Assembly: GCA_002794735.1 (NCBI GenBank)
Contig: NBAZ01000020.1
Location: forward strand, 310,001 to 374,000
Reading direction: 5' to 3'
Length of the DNA: 64,000 nucleotides
Origin: Pyrrhoderma lamaoense
Lineage: Eukaryota > Basidiomycota > Agaricomycetes > Hymenochaetales > Hymenochaetaceae
Under the pieces are notes generated by a model that ran no database searches, had not been told where the DNA came from, and saw only the letters and a program-made list of their open reading frames with translations. Below, piece after piece: positions 22,815-34,816 of this stretch. Both the position numbers and the translations under genes were made by a program. How positions within the stretch are numbered: the stretch's first letter is position 1; every line of letters starts with the position of its first letter.

Positions 22815-25800
22815 ATGGCCTTCTTACCATCTCCAGCCAACTCCGTTGAGAACTCTCCAAAGTCTTCACCGTCGACGCCAGTAATATCAGGGAGAAAGCG
22901 TGCTCGTAGCACTGCATCCTCGGAGGCATCCTCTTCAAAACGCGCCATGTCTGAGGATCCGTCTCTCTCAACCACAGATCCGCCACATAGCATTTCATCT
23001 CCCCTCTCCCGGACAGGCGAAGACGAAACTAATCCATATATGCATAGTCAGACAGAAGAAGACGCGGCGAAAGTCATGAAAAGCGCGTCATCACCAGCTT
23101 CAATTGAGCCAGCCATTGAAAGGTATGAGCTCATCAATTCCTGGAAATATCGTCCTATGGTCCCTGGGGAAATGTGGTACATTGTGTCGCATAAATGGTA
23201 TCATAATTGGGACAAAGCTTGCACAGGAAAGGTCGACAAAGAAGGAATAATGCTTGAGAATCAGCTCGGACCAGTAGATAACTCATCGTTCTTTAAGGAC
23301 GGTGAGTTTGATGACACTTGCTCCTTGATAGATGGCGTCGATGTCGACTATGTCCCTCCTGAGGCTTGGAAACTGCTTGTGCAATGGTACGTCTTACTCA
23401 TAAATTGCCATATGTAAACTCTAATGTTCTTAGGTATGGAGAACCAACATACACCATCGCCCGGCAGGTGATTACTCGTGGGGCCCAGAACGTGCCACAA
23501 TTAGAGTTACATCCACCATATTTTCAAGCCCATCTCCTTGTCTCAGAGCTGTCCAGTGACAACGACTCACCACCGAGTCGTTTTACAATCTCTTGCAAAG
23601 CAACGTTGGCCGATCTTTATCAGAAACTGGCTTCCCTCTTCAACCTACCCCCGGAATCTATTTTCCGAGTTTGGACTACCGATAATGCAGCAGATTTTGA
23701 AGGGGTAAATGTAATGGCCCAAAAATTCACTGATCGAGGGCAACTGTTTCCAGCGAGTTCCGAAGAAAATTCACTTAACAAGTTAATTCAGGATTCATTA
23801 TTGACTTCAGGTGATAAGCTTGTGGTTGAGGTATGCGAGGGTAATTCGTGGTTACTCAATGAATCTGATACTCGTACATCTGATGCAACGGTAGACGAAA
23901 TGGAGCTTGCTGGTCCTGTATTCAATACTCGTAATAACTTTTTCTCTGGTTTGGGTTCTGGGTCTTCATCAAAAGCTGAAGGATCGTCTTCATCTACTTC
24001 AAAACGTACATTTCCCGAGTTTAGTTCTTCGACATATGGGAAAGGTAGATCCGATCGAAAAGAGGTAGTCCCTGGAACCATAGGCTTTGTAAATATGGGA
24101 AATACATGCTTTATGAACTCAGCACTACAGTGTTTAGGGCATCAGAAAGAGTTAGTCAACTATTTCTTGTGTAAGTTGTCAATTTTCAGAAAGGTTTTTA
24201 CACATTCTAACTTTTCTTAGCCGGTGTTTACAAAGAAGAGCTGAACCCAGATAACCCTCTTGGCATGCAAGGTGCTATTGCGGAAGCTTTTGGCGCGCTT
24301 CTTCACCGTGTTTGGAACTCATCCTCGTCAGCTCCATACGCACCCCGGGAGTTCAAGATGCAACTACAAAGGTTTGCACCTCAGTTTTCGGGTTACCAAC
24401 AACATGACTCCCAAGAACTTGTCGCTTTCTTACTTGACGGTCTTCATGAGGACCTTAATCGAGTTTTAAATAAACCTTATGTAGAAAAACCTGACTGGGA
24501 AGGTGGAGGAGATAAGGAACTCATTGAACTAGCAAGCAAAAGTTGGGAAGGATACATGAAGCGAAACGACAGTGTCATTGTAGACCTCTTTCAAGGGCAA
24601 TACAAAAGTACACTGATATGTCCCGAATGTGAAAAGGTAATATACATAATAAATTTATATCAAGAGCATTACTCTGATTCTGTGATAGGTATCAATCACG
24701 TTCGATCCCTTCATGTACCTGACTCTGCCAATACCTGTCTTAAGAAAGTGGACGCATCAGATATTTTACGTACCGTGGGATTTAAGTAAACCCCATCTAA
24801 AGTTTCCGGTGGAACTTGATCGAAATGCGAGTTTTAAGGATGTACGACAACTTCTTGGTAGATGGATGGTTGCAGACCCGGATAATGTAAGTAACAGACG
24901 TAAATGGATGGTCACGTGTAACTCATTGTTTCCCAGCTTTTGATTCTAGAGTCGTTTAACAATAACTTTTACAAAAACTTAGATGACGCGGTTATGGTTG
25001 GCGATGTGGCCGAAAATGATGTCGTTGTCTGCTTTGAACTTCCTTGTCACGCACAACAATCTCGTAGTTGGAAAGCGCATCCTGATTCTGACAAGAATCC
25101 AGTCATAATACCGGTCTACCATGTCAAGGAGATGCCATACACTGGTTATCGGAGAACAGATACTGGTTTTGCGCACCCTTTCTTTGTCGTTTTAGACAAT
25201 GAACAAGTCCGTGATCGCTCAAAAATCTACGCGGCTGTCGTGGAAAGGTTGGAACGCTGGACTAGGTACACAGAACACTTGTATCGCTGGGAAAGCTCAG
25301 ACGAGGACGTATCTGATTCGACACTGGACACCAAAACTTCTGTTACAGAAATTAGTGAAAATGGAGAAGTCTCTTTTCGGGATGAAACGCAAGAAGAACA
25401 GGATATCGTTGATGAGCATCCTTTCATTCTTGAAGAGAGTTCTGTTGAACCTACTTCCAAATCTTTAAAAAGACTCGGACCACAAGAGCTTTTTGAGATG
25501 CGCATCGAAACTGGACATGGAATATATGGTGTCGGTTATAGGACGGGCCAGTCGTGGAATAGTCAGGATGTTTGGGAAACTCGATCAAAGGCAGATGAGA
25601 GTGATGAAAATCCCCGGCTCCTGTTTCCTGGTGATGCTCTATATTGCGAGTGGAATGAACACACGCTCCAGTATTTTTTTGGTACTGATCCAATAAGGTT
25701 TGACCACAGTGATATGAGGTGGCAAGTATGTATACATGAAGAATATAGAAGTCTGCAAGAAGCTTCCCAGTCGAGAATCAAAAGGAACATTTCTTTGGAT

Positions 25801-26829
25801 GACTGCTTAAAAGAGTTTACGAAGGAAGAGATGCTTGGAGAGGAAGACCTTTGGTATTGTCCTCAGTGCAAGAAACACCAGCAAGCGACGAAAAAATTCG
25901 ATTTATGGACCATACCAGATATTCTGGTTGTCCATCTGAAGAGGTTCAGCAATAATCGAACTCTACGAGATAAAATTGACGCATTTGTTGATTTCCCAAT
26001 TGAGGGCCTCGACTTGGAATCATTCTGTGCGGAACGCGAAGTTGCCAAGAGACTCACTTCTCAAGGAGAGGACCTAAGTACACTTCCTCTATCTAGCACT
26101 ATCGATGAACCGGCTGTATATGATCTTTTCGCTGTCGATGAACATATCGGAGGTTTGGGTGGTGGACACTACTACGCCTACGCTAAAAACCACCTGAATG
26201 AAAAATGGTATCATTTCGAAGATTCACACGTCATGCCTGCTGAGGCATCAGATGCGGTGGTACGTTCATTTCACTTTGCTGCTTTAAAACGAAATCTAAG
26301 CGGAATTTAGAATGAAAGTGCATATCTTCTTTTCTATAAAAGACGAACCGACAAGCCACTTGGCGGAAAGTCCGTCGAAAAAGTAAACGCGGCGCTTAAA
26401 GAAAATCTTGAGGAAAATTCACTACCCGTTACAGAAGAATCCACAAACGATGTGCAATTACCGACGCCACCTGACGAGGATGACTCAATTCAGATGAAGA
26501 GCGCTATGCCTTCGCACAACTATCCCGCCTTTGATTTCAGTAATGATTCAAGCAATTGGAATAGACTGAGATCATCCCCTTCACCCGCCGAAGACGATGT
26601 TATCAACAATGATGAGAGCCCATTCATTGATGACGTACCCGAATTCACTCAAGGGATGTCGCGGAACTACGATTATGCTGGTCCCTCAAGTTCAATGGCA
26701 TCTCCTGCATCTTCCAACCTTGCGGAATTGGGCGACGCTGACGATAATTTTCATGATTTAAACGATAGCTCTGAAGATGATGAGAACTCTAAATTGCCTG
26801 AAAGCAAACTCCATGATATTGACTTGTAA
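22815..26829 (+). CDS. UBP12: Ubiquitin-specific protease, Ubp12/USP15 type (DUSP-UBL-USP)
   Basis: Cysteine deubiquitinase. After a Ser-rich lead come a DUSP domain ([16 protein letters not shown]), a ubiquitin-like domain, and the USP core. The Cys box is [40 protein letters not shown] follows, a long insertion splits the core, and the His box is [15 protein letters not shown] Zn-ribbon pair is visible as CPEC and CPQC. The frame seems to stop at 26308-26310, but that TAG is the acceptor of a 51-nt intron (26260-26310). Splicing restores the family's terminal AYLLFYKRR motif and adds an acidic, Ser-rich tail to the true stop at 26829. Other introns are near 23386-23432, 24171-24219, 24637-24689 and 24889-24937. 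Confidence 0.93.
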
Positions 26830-27086
26830 AAAATGGTAGACGACAAATGTGAACATTGCTTTTGTATTACTTATCTTTGCATATTAGATGCATGTATTGA
26901 ACTAAACTAGACTCTTGTAGACCTAGCTAGCAGCACGTATTATTATTTTTTAGCGATTATTTTATTGTTACTTAAGTTGGAAGATTTTGATCACGTGCGT
27001 ATAACTATACAGCATGATGGAAAGCGTGCTTGAGAGCACTATTGGGAGTGAATACCGTAGAGTCAATCCTTCGTTAAGTAAAAAAA

Positions 27087-27671
27087 ATGGTATGTCGTTA
27101 ACTTCATGCTTTACAAGGTCTCGGAGCTTATCTACATGATATAGTCAAAACGCACTCGCAAGGTCGGCGTCACTGGAAAGTACGGTACTGTGAGTCTTTG
27201 GTATACATAAACTTAACAATTCTGCACTGTATCCTCAAATTTGGTCTCTTAACAGCGATATGGTGCATCTCTACGCAAACAAGTAAAAAAGATGGAGATC
27301 ACTCAGCACGCCAGGTATACTTGCACTTTCTGCGGCAAGGTGATTGTTCATTTTTCTACTTTTGGCCCACTATGAGGGACACATTGAGACTGAGAGGATC
27401 TAACTTTCTCTGTCTTTTCTTTTCTTAACTTTTTAGGACTCAGTAAAGAGAACTGCTGTTGGAATTTGGAATTGCAGGGGCTGTAAGAAGGTTATTGCTG
27501 GAGGTGCATGGACGGTGACTACTTCCGCTGCTGCGACTGTCAGGAGGTGAGTGATTTTACCTTGGACTCAGGATGAAGCTGAGGGCTGACTATTTTCCCC
27601 TCTCCGTTTCTTACTCTTTCACTTCGAAAAACAGTACCATCCGCCGTCTCAGAGAGATCAACGAGGCTTAA
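27087..27671 (+). CDS. RPL43: 60S ribosomal protein eL43 (L37a)
   Basis: Zinc-ribbon protein of the large ribosomal subunit. The coding sequence is split into five exons, so no long frame shows. The first coding exon is the ATG alone (27087-27089), followed at once by a gtatgt donor. Next come [34 protein letters not shown], then [20 protein letters not shown] and [20 protein letters not shown], and finally [11 protein letters not shown] and TAA at 27669-27671. The CxxC pairs (CTFC, CRGC) form the zinc site. Length of about 92 residues fits the family exactly. Confidence 0.95.
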
Positions 27672-28051
27672 ACCTGTTGTAGCATTATTTACCCCACACC
27701 TGTTTTTATGCTTTCATCATGTCTCTCCCCATCTGTATCACTCTATGAATCAAGTATTGCATAAGGTATTGCACGAATGAGTAGCGCTTGGGCCCTGACA
27801 ATGATATGCCATGGAACAGAGAGATAAAAGGGTATATTTGTGTACGAAGCCACTTAAATATTTACTTCTGAGTCGCCACAAACTTCATAATCTCCATTCA
27901 TCTCTAAAACATGATTAAGTTACAAGTTGTTACTCTCTGATAAATATAATAACTCATGTCAATTCCTCACAACGGTTACGTCGGTTACGATAATATTTTG
28001 TAGATTACAACACATCATGCGTATATGCAGACTAAAGCAATATTTACGAAT
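27672..28051. other. Convergent 3' intergenic region
   Basis: About 380 bp between the stop codons of RPL43 and the minus-strand F-box gene. AT-rich, with no coding or RNA-gene signal that I can recognise. It should hold both 3' UTRs. Confidence 0.6.
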
Positions 28052-29677
28052 CTATGCATTTCTCCAGTCTGGAGGTTTGCTCCAAAAATCCAGCTCTATA
28101 TTCTTTGTATCGCAAGCGGCCTGAGCCATTGGACATGGGTGTTCTACAGGTTCTCCGCCGTCTTCTATAGGGGCCCGGTAGAAAGGGATTTCATAGTTAT
28201 AAACTGTGATTTTCTTTAACTGGCTCATATGTTCACTTTTCACCAACTGTGGGATATGCTGCTCAACAAGATTCCAAGGGCTCATCCACATATCGAACCA
28301 GCTAAACCTAATCTCTTCTGTTGTTGAAGGTACGATATCAATAAATTCGGAAATTGGCGCTGTCTGGCCCTGGACGTGTAAATTTCGGAGTGAGGAACAT
28401 GTTTGAAGGAGTATACGAGCTTGGGCTAGATTGTACTCCACAAAGCCACCCTTGTTGATTAAATGAAGACTGTCTAAATTTGCAAGAACTTTTTGAACTT
28501 TTGGGAAGTGGCGGAATACTTCTGTCATACTTAGTGTGCCGATCAAGGTGATATCCAAAGTAAGCTCTGTCTTTCTTCCGTCTGAAGCTAGAGATTGTAA
28601 GAGCCAGCCGATCCGATTAAGTTGCATATCCCCAGGTGAGACGCATATACGTAATACAGATAAAGGCGAGAGAAGTGGGCTGCCTGTTGCTCCAGATGCA
28701 GCGTGGAAACTCCAGCCGCTAATTTCGAGAGAGTGTAATTGAGGAAGGACACGTAAAGTTTCCGCGAGATGAGAGAAGTCGCAACTTGGGTACCCGTGAG
28801 CACAATGCCACGAGAGGCTTTCGAGATTTGATAGTGTTGATATCACTGGTAAGATCATATCCTCTCGCAGACCACTCTCTTTGACAGTTAGCTTTTTTAA
28901 CTGAGGTAGACGTTTTATCAGATTGCATAAATCTGTCTCCACATCTCCTGGCCGAGCTGGGACGTCAGAACCCTCCGGATGGTATCCATGATTCCAGACA
29001 TCACCAAGAGATACGATTAATTCTCGTGTGTGGCGTCCAGGGAGTGGATTTCGAAGGAGACGAATTAGTTGAGAAGGTGTTCTAGCTACGACACGTTCTG
29101 CGAGTCGTTGCTGACTTAGAGCAGTCCAGGATCGGTGTACGAGTGACATATTACGCAGACAATCTCCTCTTTGACGTTCTACGACATCGATAAGAGGGAT
29201 TTGGTACTGGACCGGTTCATCGACGAGATCTTGATCACTGGCAATACAGTCCAAAATACTCTCTAAGATTGGATAGGGTATCTCTCTTGGTAGCTTTGTG
29301 TCCTTTGAAGTATCTGAGTCTTTATCTCTTTTAATTGTAGTGCTAGTGTTTTGGCCTCTTTCCCTCTGTAATTCATTTCTATGGGAAGCTACAGTAGCGT
29401 CGATCTCAGATGCATTTTGTATTGTCAGTTCTTCAAGATTAAAGCAAGGATGCCGGAGTACGTTTAGGAAAAGATTTATAGTGGGCACTCCAAGGCCTGC
29501 TTCAAGACGGAGCCTGGCGACGAGAGCATCTGCAGCTGAGGCAAATGGTGTGAGTATTCCTGAGTTTGGCTCAAAAGCAGTGTTGTCTGAGCTAGATGAT
29601 ACTGATGAAACCGAAGAGATGAGATCTGAATGGTGAGCATGTACGAGCGATGTGTCGTGAGTGTGGGTTACGGACAT
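28052..29677 (-). CDS. F-box-like/leucine-rich-repeat-like protein
   Basis: An intronless 541-residue protein, unusual in this intron-rich neighbourhood. A Ser-rich start is followed by an F-box-like segment (about 145-205) with LPREIPYPILESILDCIAS and LRNMSLVHRSWTALSQQRL. LRR-like repeats then run through most of the remaining length (LPQLKKLTVKESGLRED, STLSNLESLSWHC, LPQLHSLEISGWSF, CSSLRNLHVQG). Such proteins are expanded in Agaricomycetes and usually act as SCF ubiquitin-ligase substrate receptors. The substrate cannot be inferred. The ATG at 29675-29677 precedes a His/Ser-rich leader. Confidence 0.8.
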   Translation of the reverse strand: MSVTHTHDTSLVHAHHSDLISSVSSVSSSSDNTAFEPNSGILTPFASAADALVARLRLEAGLGVPTINLFLNVLRHPCFNLEELTIQNASEIDATVASHRNELQRERGQNTSTTIKRDKDSDTSKDTKLPREIPYPILESILDCIASDQDLVDEPVQYQIPLIDVVERQRGDCLRNMSLVHRSWTALSQQRLAERVVARTPSQLIRLLRNPLPGRHTRELIVSLGDVWNHGYHPEGSDVPARPGDVETDLCNLIKRLPQLKKLTVKESGLREDMILPVISTLSNLESLSWHCAHGYPSCDFSHLAETLRVLPQLHSLEISGWSFHAASGATGSPLLSPLSVLRICVSPGDMQLNRIGWLLQSLASDGRKTELTLDITLIGTLSMTEVFRHFPKVQKVLANLDSLHLINKGGFVEYNLAQARILLQTCSSLRNLHVQGQTAPISEFIDIVPSTTEEIRFSWFDMWMSPWNLVEQHIPQLVKSEHMSQLKKITVYNYEIPFYRAPIEDGGEPVEHPCPMAQAACDTKNIELDFWSKPPDWRNA

Positions 29678-30345
29678 AAGAATAGCAGGTGCAGAAGGGC
29701 GTTATCGAGACGTATAAGCACATTATTAGTGAATTATTTGTATATTGACTTTCTGAGACATAGCCCAGGAGGAGATAGCGTTTCAATTCGGATTGGTACA
29801 GCGCCGCACGCCACGTTTATCAAAAGATGAGGATCATAATATTCCTTTTCAACTTTGTGGCGGAATCTTCAATTCTTCGTCGTCTTTCTTAGTCTTTGAG
29901 TGATTTTGAGGCTATAAGACCATCTCGATTACCAGTTCGTTAAAGTTCTCATTGATGTCACGATCTCAACATAGTCCAAGACGGAAAGCGAAACACTCGT
30001 TATTTGTAATCCATTCCCACATTAGTACAAGAAAAACAAACGTTATTTTATCTTTTGATATGCCACATAAATACAAAAATCTGCACATTAGCATCTTTAC
30101 TACTGACTGTCCAGGTTGCTTTAACATCTTCTCTTCGTTGGTCTGATTCGAAAAGTGAGTATGTAAGATTGTGATAGAGTACATCTGCAGTGAAAATAAG
30201 AAAGAGAGGACGAGCCGACTGTAAGGTCTAATAAGCTCAACACGGTTGAAAGACATTCAGTCAATCTATGGTGATAGATAGTCGGAAGTCAAATGGGGAG
30301 GATAGTATAGTATATGGTAAGGTTGCACGTTGTAACAAGGGAAGA
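29678..30345. other. Intergenic region between F-box gene and PP2A B55 gene
   Basis: About 670 bp holding the promoter side of the F-box gene and the 3' side of the B55 gene. Frames here are short and unsupported on both strands. No tRNA-like or repeat structure was recognised. Confidence 0.55.
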
Positions 30346-32119
30346 TTATGCCGCGCTGTATAGGAAGAGATTATTTGTTGCCGCAATCTTGATTTGATTT
30401 GGTGCCTTAGTATGATTCATCAAGAGAAAGTTCAAAAGATACTCACAGCAATCGTATTTTCTCGAGGATGCCAGCTACCATGAAGGATCTTCTTGTTAAA
30501 GTCTAAAGTCTCCAAGTTCATTTGCTCTTTCAGACTCCCAGGACGAACACCATTTTTCTGAGGCCCTTTTACTCCTTGAACACCCATTTTCTTTGCTTTA
30601 AAGGCTGACTTGTCCGCTTGTAAAACGATGTCGTTGTTATCTTCTACATCGAATATCCGGAAATAATTGTGGTATGAGCCGGTCATTACACTTCTGAAAC
30701 CCAATTAACAACTAGAAGACATCGACACTTGCTAGAAACTTACGACCCATCTCCACTGAACATGCATTCAAACTTATCGAAAATGCAGTCATTCTCATAT
30801 AAATCACATAGCTTCCCTCGAAGATGGTCATGTATCTGTATTGTTTTAAGGGGTTTTGACTCCATGTTCACGTCCCAGATTTTCAATGAAAGATAATCGC
30901 GTGATAGGATATATCGACCATCATGGCTAAATTTCACATCAGAGATCGAGGAGATGATTTCTGAAAAGAACGACCGAGTTGATGGGTCCTCTTCTTCTTC
31001 GAACACTTTTTACAGAAGATTATATATTTGATTTACCCCAAGAGGAGAAAACTCACATTTGACATGTTTGTCACAGAGTGCAGATTCTCGCATATCTGCA
31101 AGCTTTATAGTACCTTTCGAGCTCGAATACATGAAGAGATTACATTGCGTTGGGTGGAATTCCGCAGCTGTGATGACCTCCGTAAGTTCTTCCATGTTTA
31201 CAGGTTTGATATCTACAATATCTATACAGGGACAGTCAAATGCTGTGATTGGACATTTGAAAACATCATGCTTACTGAAACTTTGGTCACTGATATTCAA
31301 GTTCCAGAGGTTGATCCGGAGATCATCTGCGGAAATGTACGTCTCTCCGTCAGAGTTGATAGAGATGGAATTTATGTGATATGCATGGGCATTTTGGTAT
31401 ATTTTGCGAGGTACAGCCGTTACGATGTTGTCTTGTGGAGACAATCGAGGCAATCTAAGGGCATCTCTGCTGACGGGAGGCGGAATTTGCCGTTGGCCAT
31501 CATGGTGGTTCGATTCTGATACTACTCTTAGATTGCGTTCAAAGACCTTCCAGAGCTTGATCGTCTTGTCTATGGAGAAGTTGATGCGTAAGATGATGTA
31601 ACAGAAGATAGTTTAGTATACCTACCATTAGTTGATAATAAGAAGTGAGCAGCATTCTGACGTCTGCACCACTTAATCTTATTGATCTTCTCCTCGATCT
31701 CGAGGGACTTCAGATAGTCGAATTCCGGTTCATGAGACTGGAACTCTGTGTAGAATTTGTATTCACATCCCTTTTTCTATTGGAGAAAGTGTGATTATAA
31801 AGAAGTAGAATAAGACGAGGATGAATTGCCACATGCATATGCGCGTCGAATAGAGAGAAACATACCGATTCGTTTCGCTCAAACAAGACGACTCGACCAC
31901 CCTTGTCGCCAGTTGCAAGGTAGTTTCCGGTAGAGTCAAACTCTACGGTTGAGATGATATCGGCTAAGGATTTTGTAGATATGTGATAAGAGGAAGTGAA
32001 ATGACGATCATGGAACGGAAGACGGGTCTACCTTCAGTAATATCCTCAACCTCACCCTTGTCACCGAAACATTGGGCAAATCGCCAAGACCCTGAGCCCG
32101 ACGCGTCGCTATCCATCAT
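30346..32119 (-). CDS. CDC55: PP2A regulatory subunit B55 (Cdc55/Pab1)
   Basis: WD40-propeller subunit directing protein phosphatase 2A to mitotic and cytokinesis substrates. The start [19 protein letters not shown] matches the family N-terminus, followed by [19 protein letters not shown]. Later exons give [92 protein letters not shown] and [13 protein letters not shown]. An intron after NTIA leads to the terminal exon [13 protein letters not shown], with TAA at 30346-30348. Conservation makes the call secure. Divergent from the COX9-like gene, with 451 bp between start codons. Confidence 0.95.
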
Positions 32120-32570
32120 GATCTAAAGTTGTTTACCAGAAGTGGTGGTTCTGAAGTGAGCTTGAGTTCTTGTGGGATGAGGGCGAAGGGCGTGATGAGT
32201 GAGATGGAACAGGTAGAGAAAGGAAATAAGGAGGATGGGAGAGTTGTGTATGATGCGTGTACGCTGTACCGAGCGAAATTGAAAGTATACACGCGGAGAG
32301 GTGCAGGCAAGGAGAGAAGAAGTGAGAGCGAAGTATAATTCGAGGAGAAGTTGTCGTCTTACCCGGTTCAGTAACACCAGCACGCTCTGGTTCCACACTC
32401 TGTGACACTCCTCGTCGCCAATAAGTCAGGCCCGCGCCGTCAAACATGCCCAAATAAATTAGCTCGCCTTCCCTTTTTCATCCTCTCTTTCTCTCTCTCT
32501 CTCCTTCCTCCTCTGACTACTCGTCTTTACTCTTTCACCGTCGCCACCGTCGTCATCGCTGTGCTACACA
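32120..32570. promoter_or_regulatory. Divergent promoter region, CDC55 / COX9-like
   Basis: 451 bp between opposed start codons. A long pyrimidine-rich run (about 32466-32520) immediately precedes the COX9-like ATG, typical of fungal housekeeping promoters. No TATA box is evident. Confidence 0.5.
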
Positions 32571-32870
32571 ATGCCAGTCGCTCCCATCACAGGCACCCTT
32601 AGAAAACAATTTTTCGTCACTTTGACCTCTGCCCTTGGTCTTGCCACGGCCTCTGGTTATGCCTACTGGTATGCTCTCAAATTCATTCGTAAAAATCATA
32701 ATAAACTCATCATTTCACCGCTTCAGGTATGGCGTCCACCTCCCGTCTGGTATGTCTATATGCACTGCACATCAAACTAAACATGTTCCATAGCTCATAA
32801 TAAACTCATAGTTAAGCGTCAGGAGGAGTTCTACGTTAAACTTGAGAAGCAGAGAGCAGAATCTGCATGA
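32571..32870 (+). CDS. COX9: Cytochrome c oxidase subunit Cox9/VIIa-like
   Basis: A small single-pass inner-membrane subunit of respiratory complex IV. The start MPVAPITGTLRKQFFVTLTS parallels the yeast Cox9 N-terminus (A-P-I-T-G-T), then a membrane helix ending YAYWYGVHLP and a charged matrix tail RQEEFYVKLEKQRAESA. Three exons: 32571-32668, a 23-nt micro-exon 32727-32749, and 32794-32870, totalling 65 codons plus stop. The last intron is only 44 nt. Size and topology fit the family. Confidence 0.85.
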
Positions 32871-33205
32871 ATGTTAATTTAGCACAGAGCCTTCTCATAG
32901 TCCGACTAATATAGTCTCGCAATCAATTTACTATAATCATTGTTTATGGGGGAGGTGGGTTGGCCCTCTCCAATCGTCGTGCCCTATTTTCAAACCCAAC
33001 AGACGAGTTTCAACTTGTGCGGCCTTCCCGATCGGGAACTTTCGTTTCTTGAGCCTGTTCGACCCGAGCCGTCCATCACGATTCTCGGAATCCCCAAGCG
33101 ACATCAATACGACCAGATAAATATTAAATAAAAAGATGAAAGTGCAAGACTAGACTATGTGATAAATACAAGCAAGACATATATCGTATAACAAACTATT
33201 TACTA
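32871..33205. other. Convergent intergenic region
   Basis: 335 bp between the COX9-like and DnaJ-like stop codons. One short GC-rich frame is present but has no family signature. Presumed 3' UTRs of both genes. Confidence 0.5.
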
Positions 33206-34816
33206 CTAATTCCGTCTACTCGTCAATCGTATATATTCTTCGCAGTTCTCCAACTTCTCTGAATTGATACTCTTGATGGCTTCCCAGTCCGTTCCAATCC
33301 CCAGGAATCCCTTTAATTCAGTGAAAGGTTAGACTTGGGAGATTAGGTATACCGGGAACTCAAACGTACCATTTTCTGTTCTCTCCTCCGTTGTTGCCGT
33401 TCTTGATCCCTTTGGCATAACATATATTTCTGTTCCTTGTAATTCTGTTCCACTGAGCGCTCAAACCTCTGGAATAATTTTTTTTGTTCATCCCCTTCTT
33501 GGGCTAACTCCTGGTTGATAGGGTGTGAAGCGAATTCTGCTTGATTAACAAAATAGTGGACGTTCAAGTTCGTAGTCTCCCGTTCAACATTGAATCTCGT
33601 CGATGGCGTAAATGAGTATCGTGGATCCGGTATGGTGGGAGACGAGAAAAGATTCGGCATTGCTGAGAGAAAGGTGAAAAGGAACATGAGAATAATGGGA
33701 GCTAGTTGTATAAGCATTTGCCATCCAGATGGTCCTCCTTGAGTTGCAGTTGGGACTGGGCCAGTTCTTCGTCCTCCATTCATATGAACCCGAGTAGTCC
33801 GGATGCCACCTGGGCCAAATGTCGTTGTGAAAACTGAATGGCAGGAAGTGCATAATTCAGTAAATGACTGGAGAGATTGAAGTGCCTAACTCACCCGGAC
33901 CACCACCAAATGGACCACCTCCACCCAAACCACCGCCTCCACCAAAGAACATATTGAAAAGATCTTCCGGACTAAGTTCTCCATCAAATGAAGTACCTCT
34001 AAATGCGCCCGAAAAGCCAGGTGGGACACCATCCGAAGAGGACATGCCGCTGAAACGGGAGTCAGGATCGGAGCCATGCCTGTCATATACAGCTCGTTTA
34101 TCCGAATCTAATTTACTAGTTTAGCTTATCAGTTGATCATAAGAAGTCAGTGTCTTCACCTGAAAGTATTTGGAAAGCCTTTGAGACCACTTGTGAACTG
34201 TGAGATACAGTACTGCCATGATATGAACCAATGAAGACATACTTTTGAAAGCTTCGTCAGCTCCGGGAGCACCGTTCTTATCAGGATGTAGTTGGAGGGC
34301 AAGCTAAGAGCATTATCTAGTTAATATGCATAAGGGCCAGCGACACTATTATCTTCCTCGCACCTTGCGGTATGCCTTCTTCACATCTGCCTCTTCACAC
34401 TCACGACTTAAAGACAGTATTTCATAGTATTCTGTGACCTTACATGAAAGAATCCTCTTCACAACCTTAGCTTGTTCCGGCGTGTAGTCTCTTTTTTCCC
34501 CTCCACTGCCACTAGCTGTCCCGTTTGGTTTAGAAGTTGAAGATGATGCGTCTCCACTAGTATTTACATTTGTATGCCTATGCTTTGTAGTTGAGGAAGA
34601 TGGGTGGGTTTCAGCACCCGATGTAAAAGAAGATGACCCCGAAGATGATGCCTTCTCTAAGTTTGTGATTCGTTCCAGTAGATTCGAAGCTTCCGTAGTT
34701 GGGTATAGGTTTATAGATTTTTCACAAAACCGACGAGCAGATGATAAGTTGCCAGAGTTGAGATGTCGCTGAGAAATTGAAAGGCATTTGAGGGCTTCGT
34801 CTCTGTTGCTCTCCAT
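33206..34816 (-). CDS. ER membrane J-domain protein, DNAJB12/14-like
   Basis: Hsp40 cochaperone, probably anchored in the ER membrane with the J-domain facing the cytosol. The N-terminus (MESNRDEALKCLSISQRHL) is the helical lead typical of DNAJB12/B14. A Ser/Thr-rich linker follows, then the J-domain EYYEILSLSRECEEADVKKA, with LALQLHPDKNGAPGADEAFK carrying the HPD triad after an intron. A Gly-rich stretch (about 34000-33880), a membrane helix (LIQLAPIILMFLFTFLSAMP) and a DUF1977-like C-terminal region end in EEYIRLTSRRN with TAG at 33206-33208. Confidence 0.85.

Noticed and set aside
26452..26829. Separate small acidic protein downstream of the deubiquitinase
   Set aside because: It is in frame with the spliced UBP12-like C-terminus after the 51-nt intron, so it is the tail of that gene.
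27541..27635. A box C/D snoRNA in the last RPL43 intron
   Set aside because: There is a gatga-like core and a ctga nearby, but spacing and terminal stem are unconvincing.
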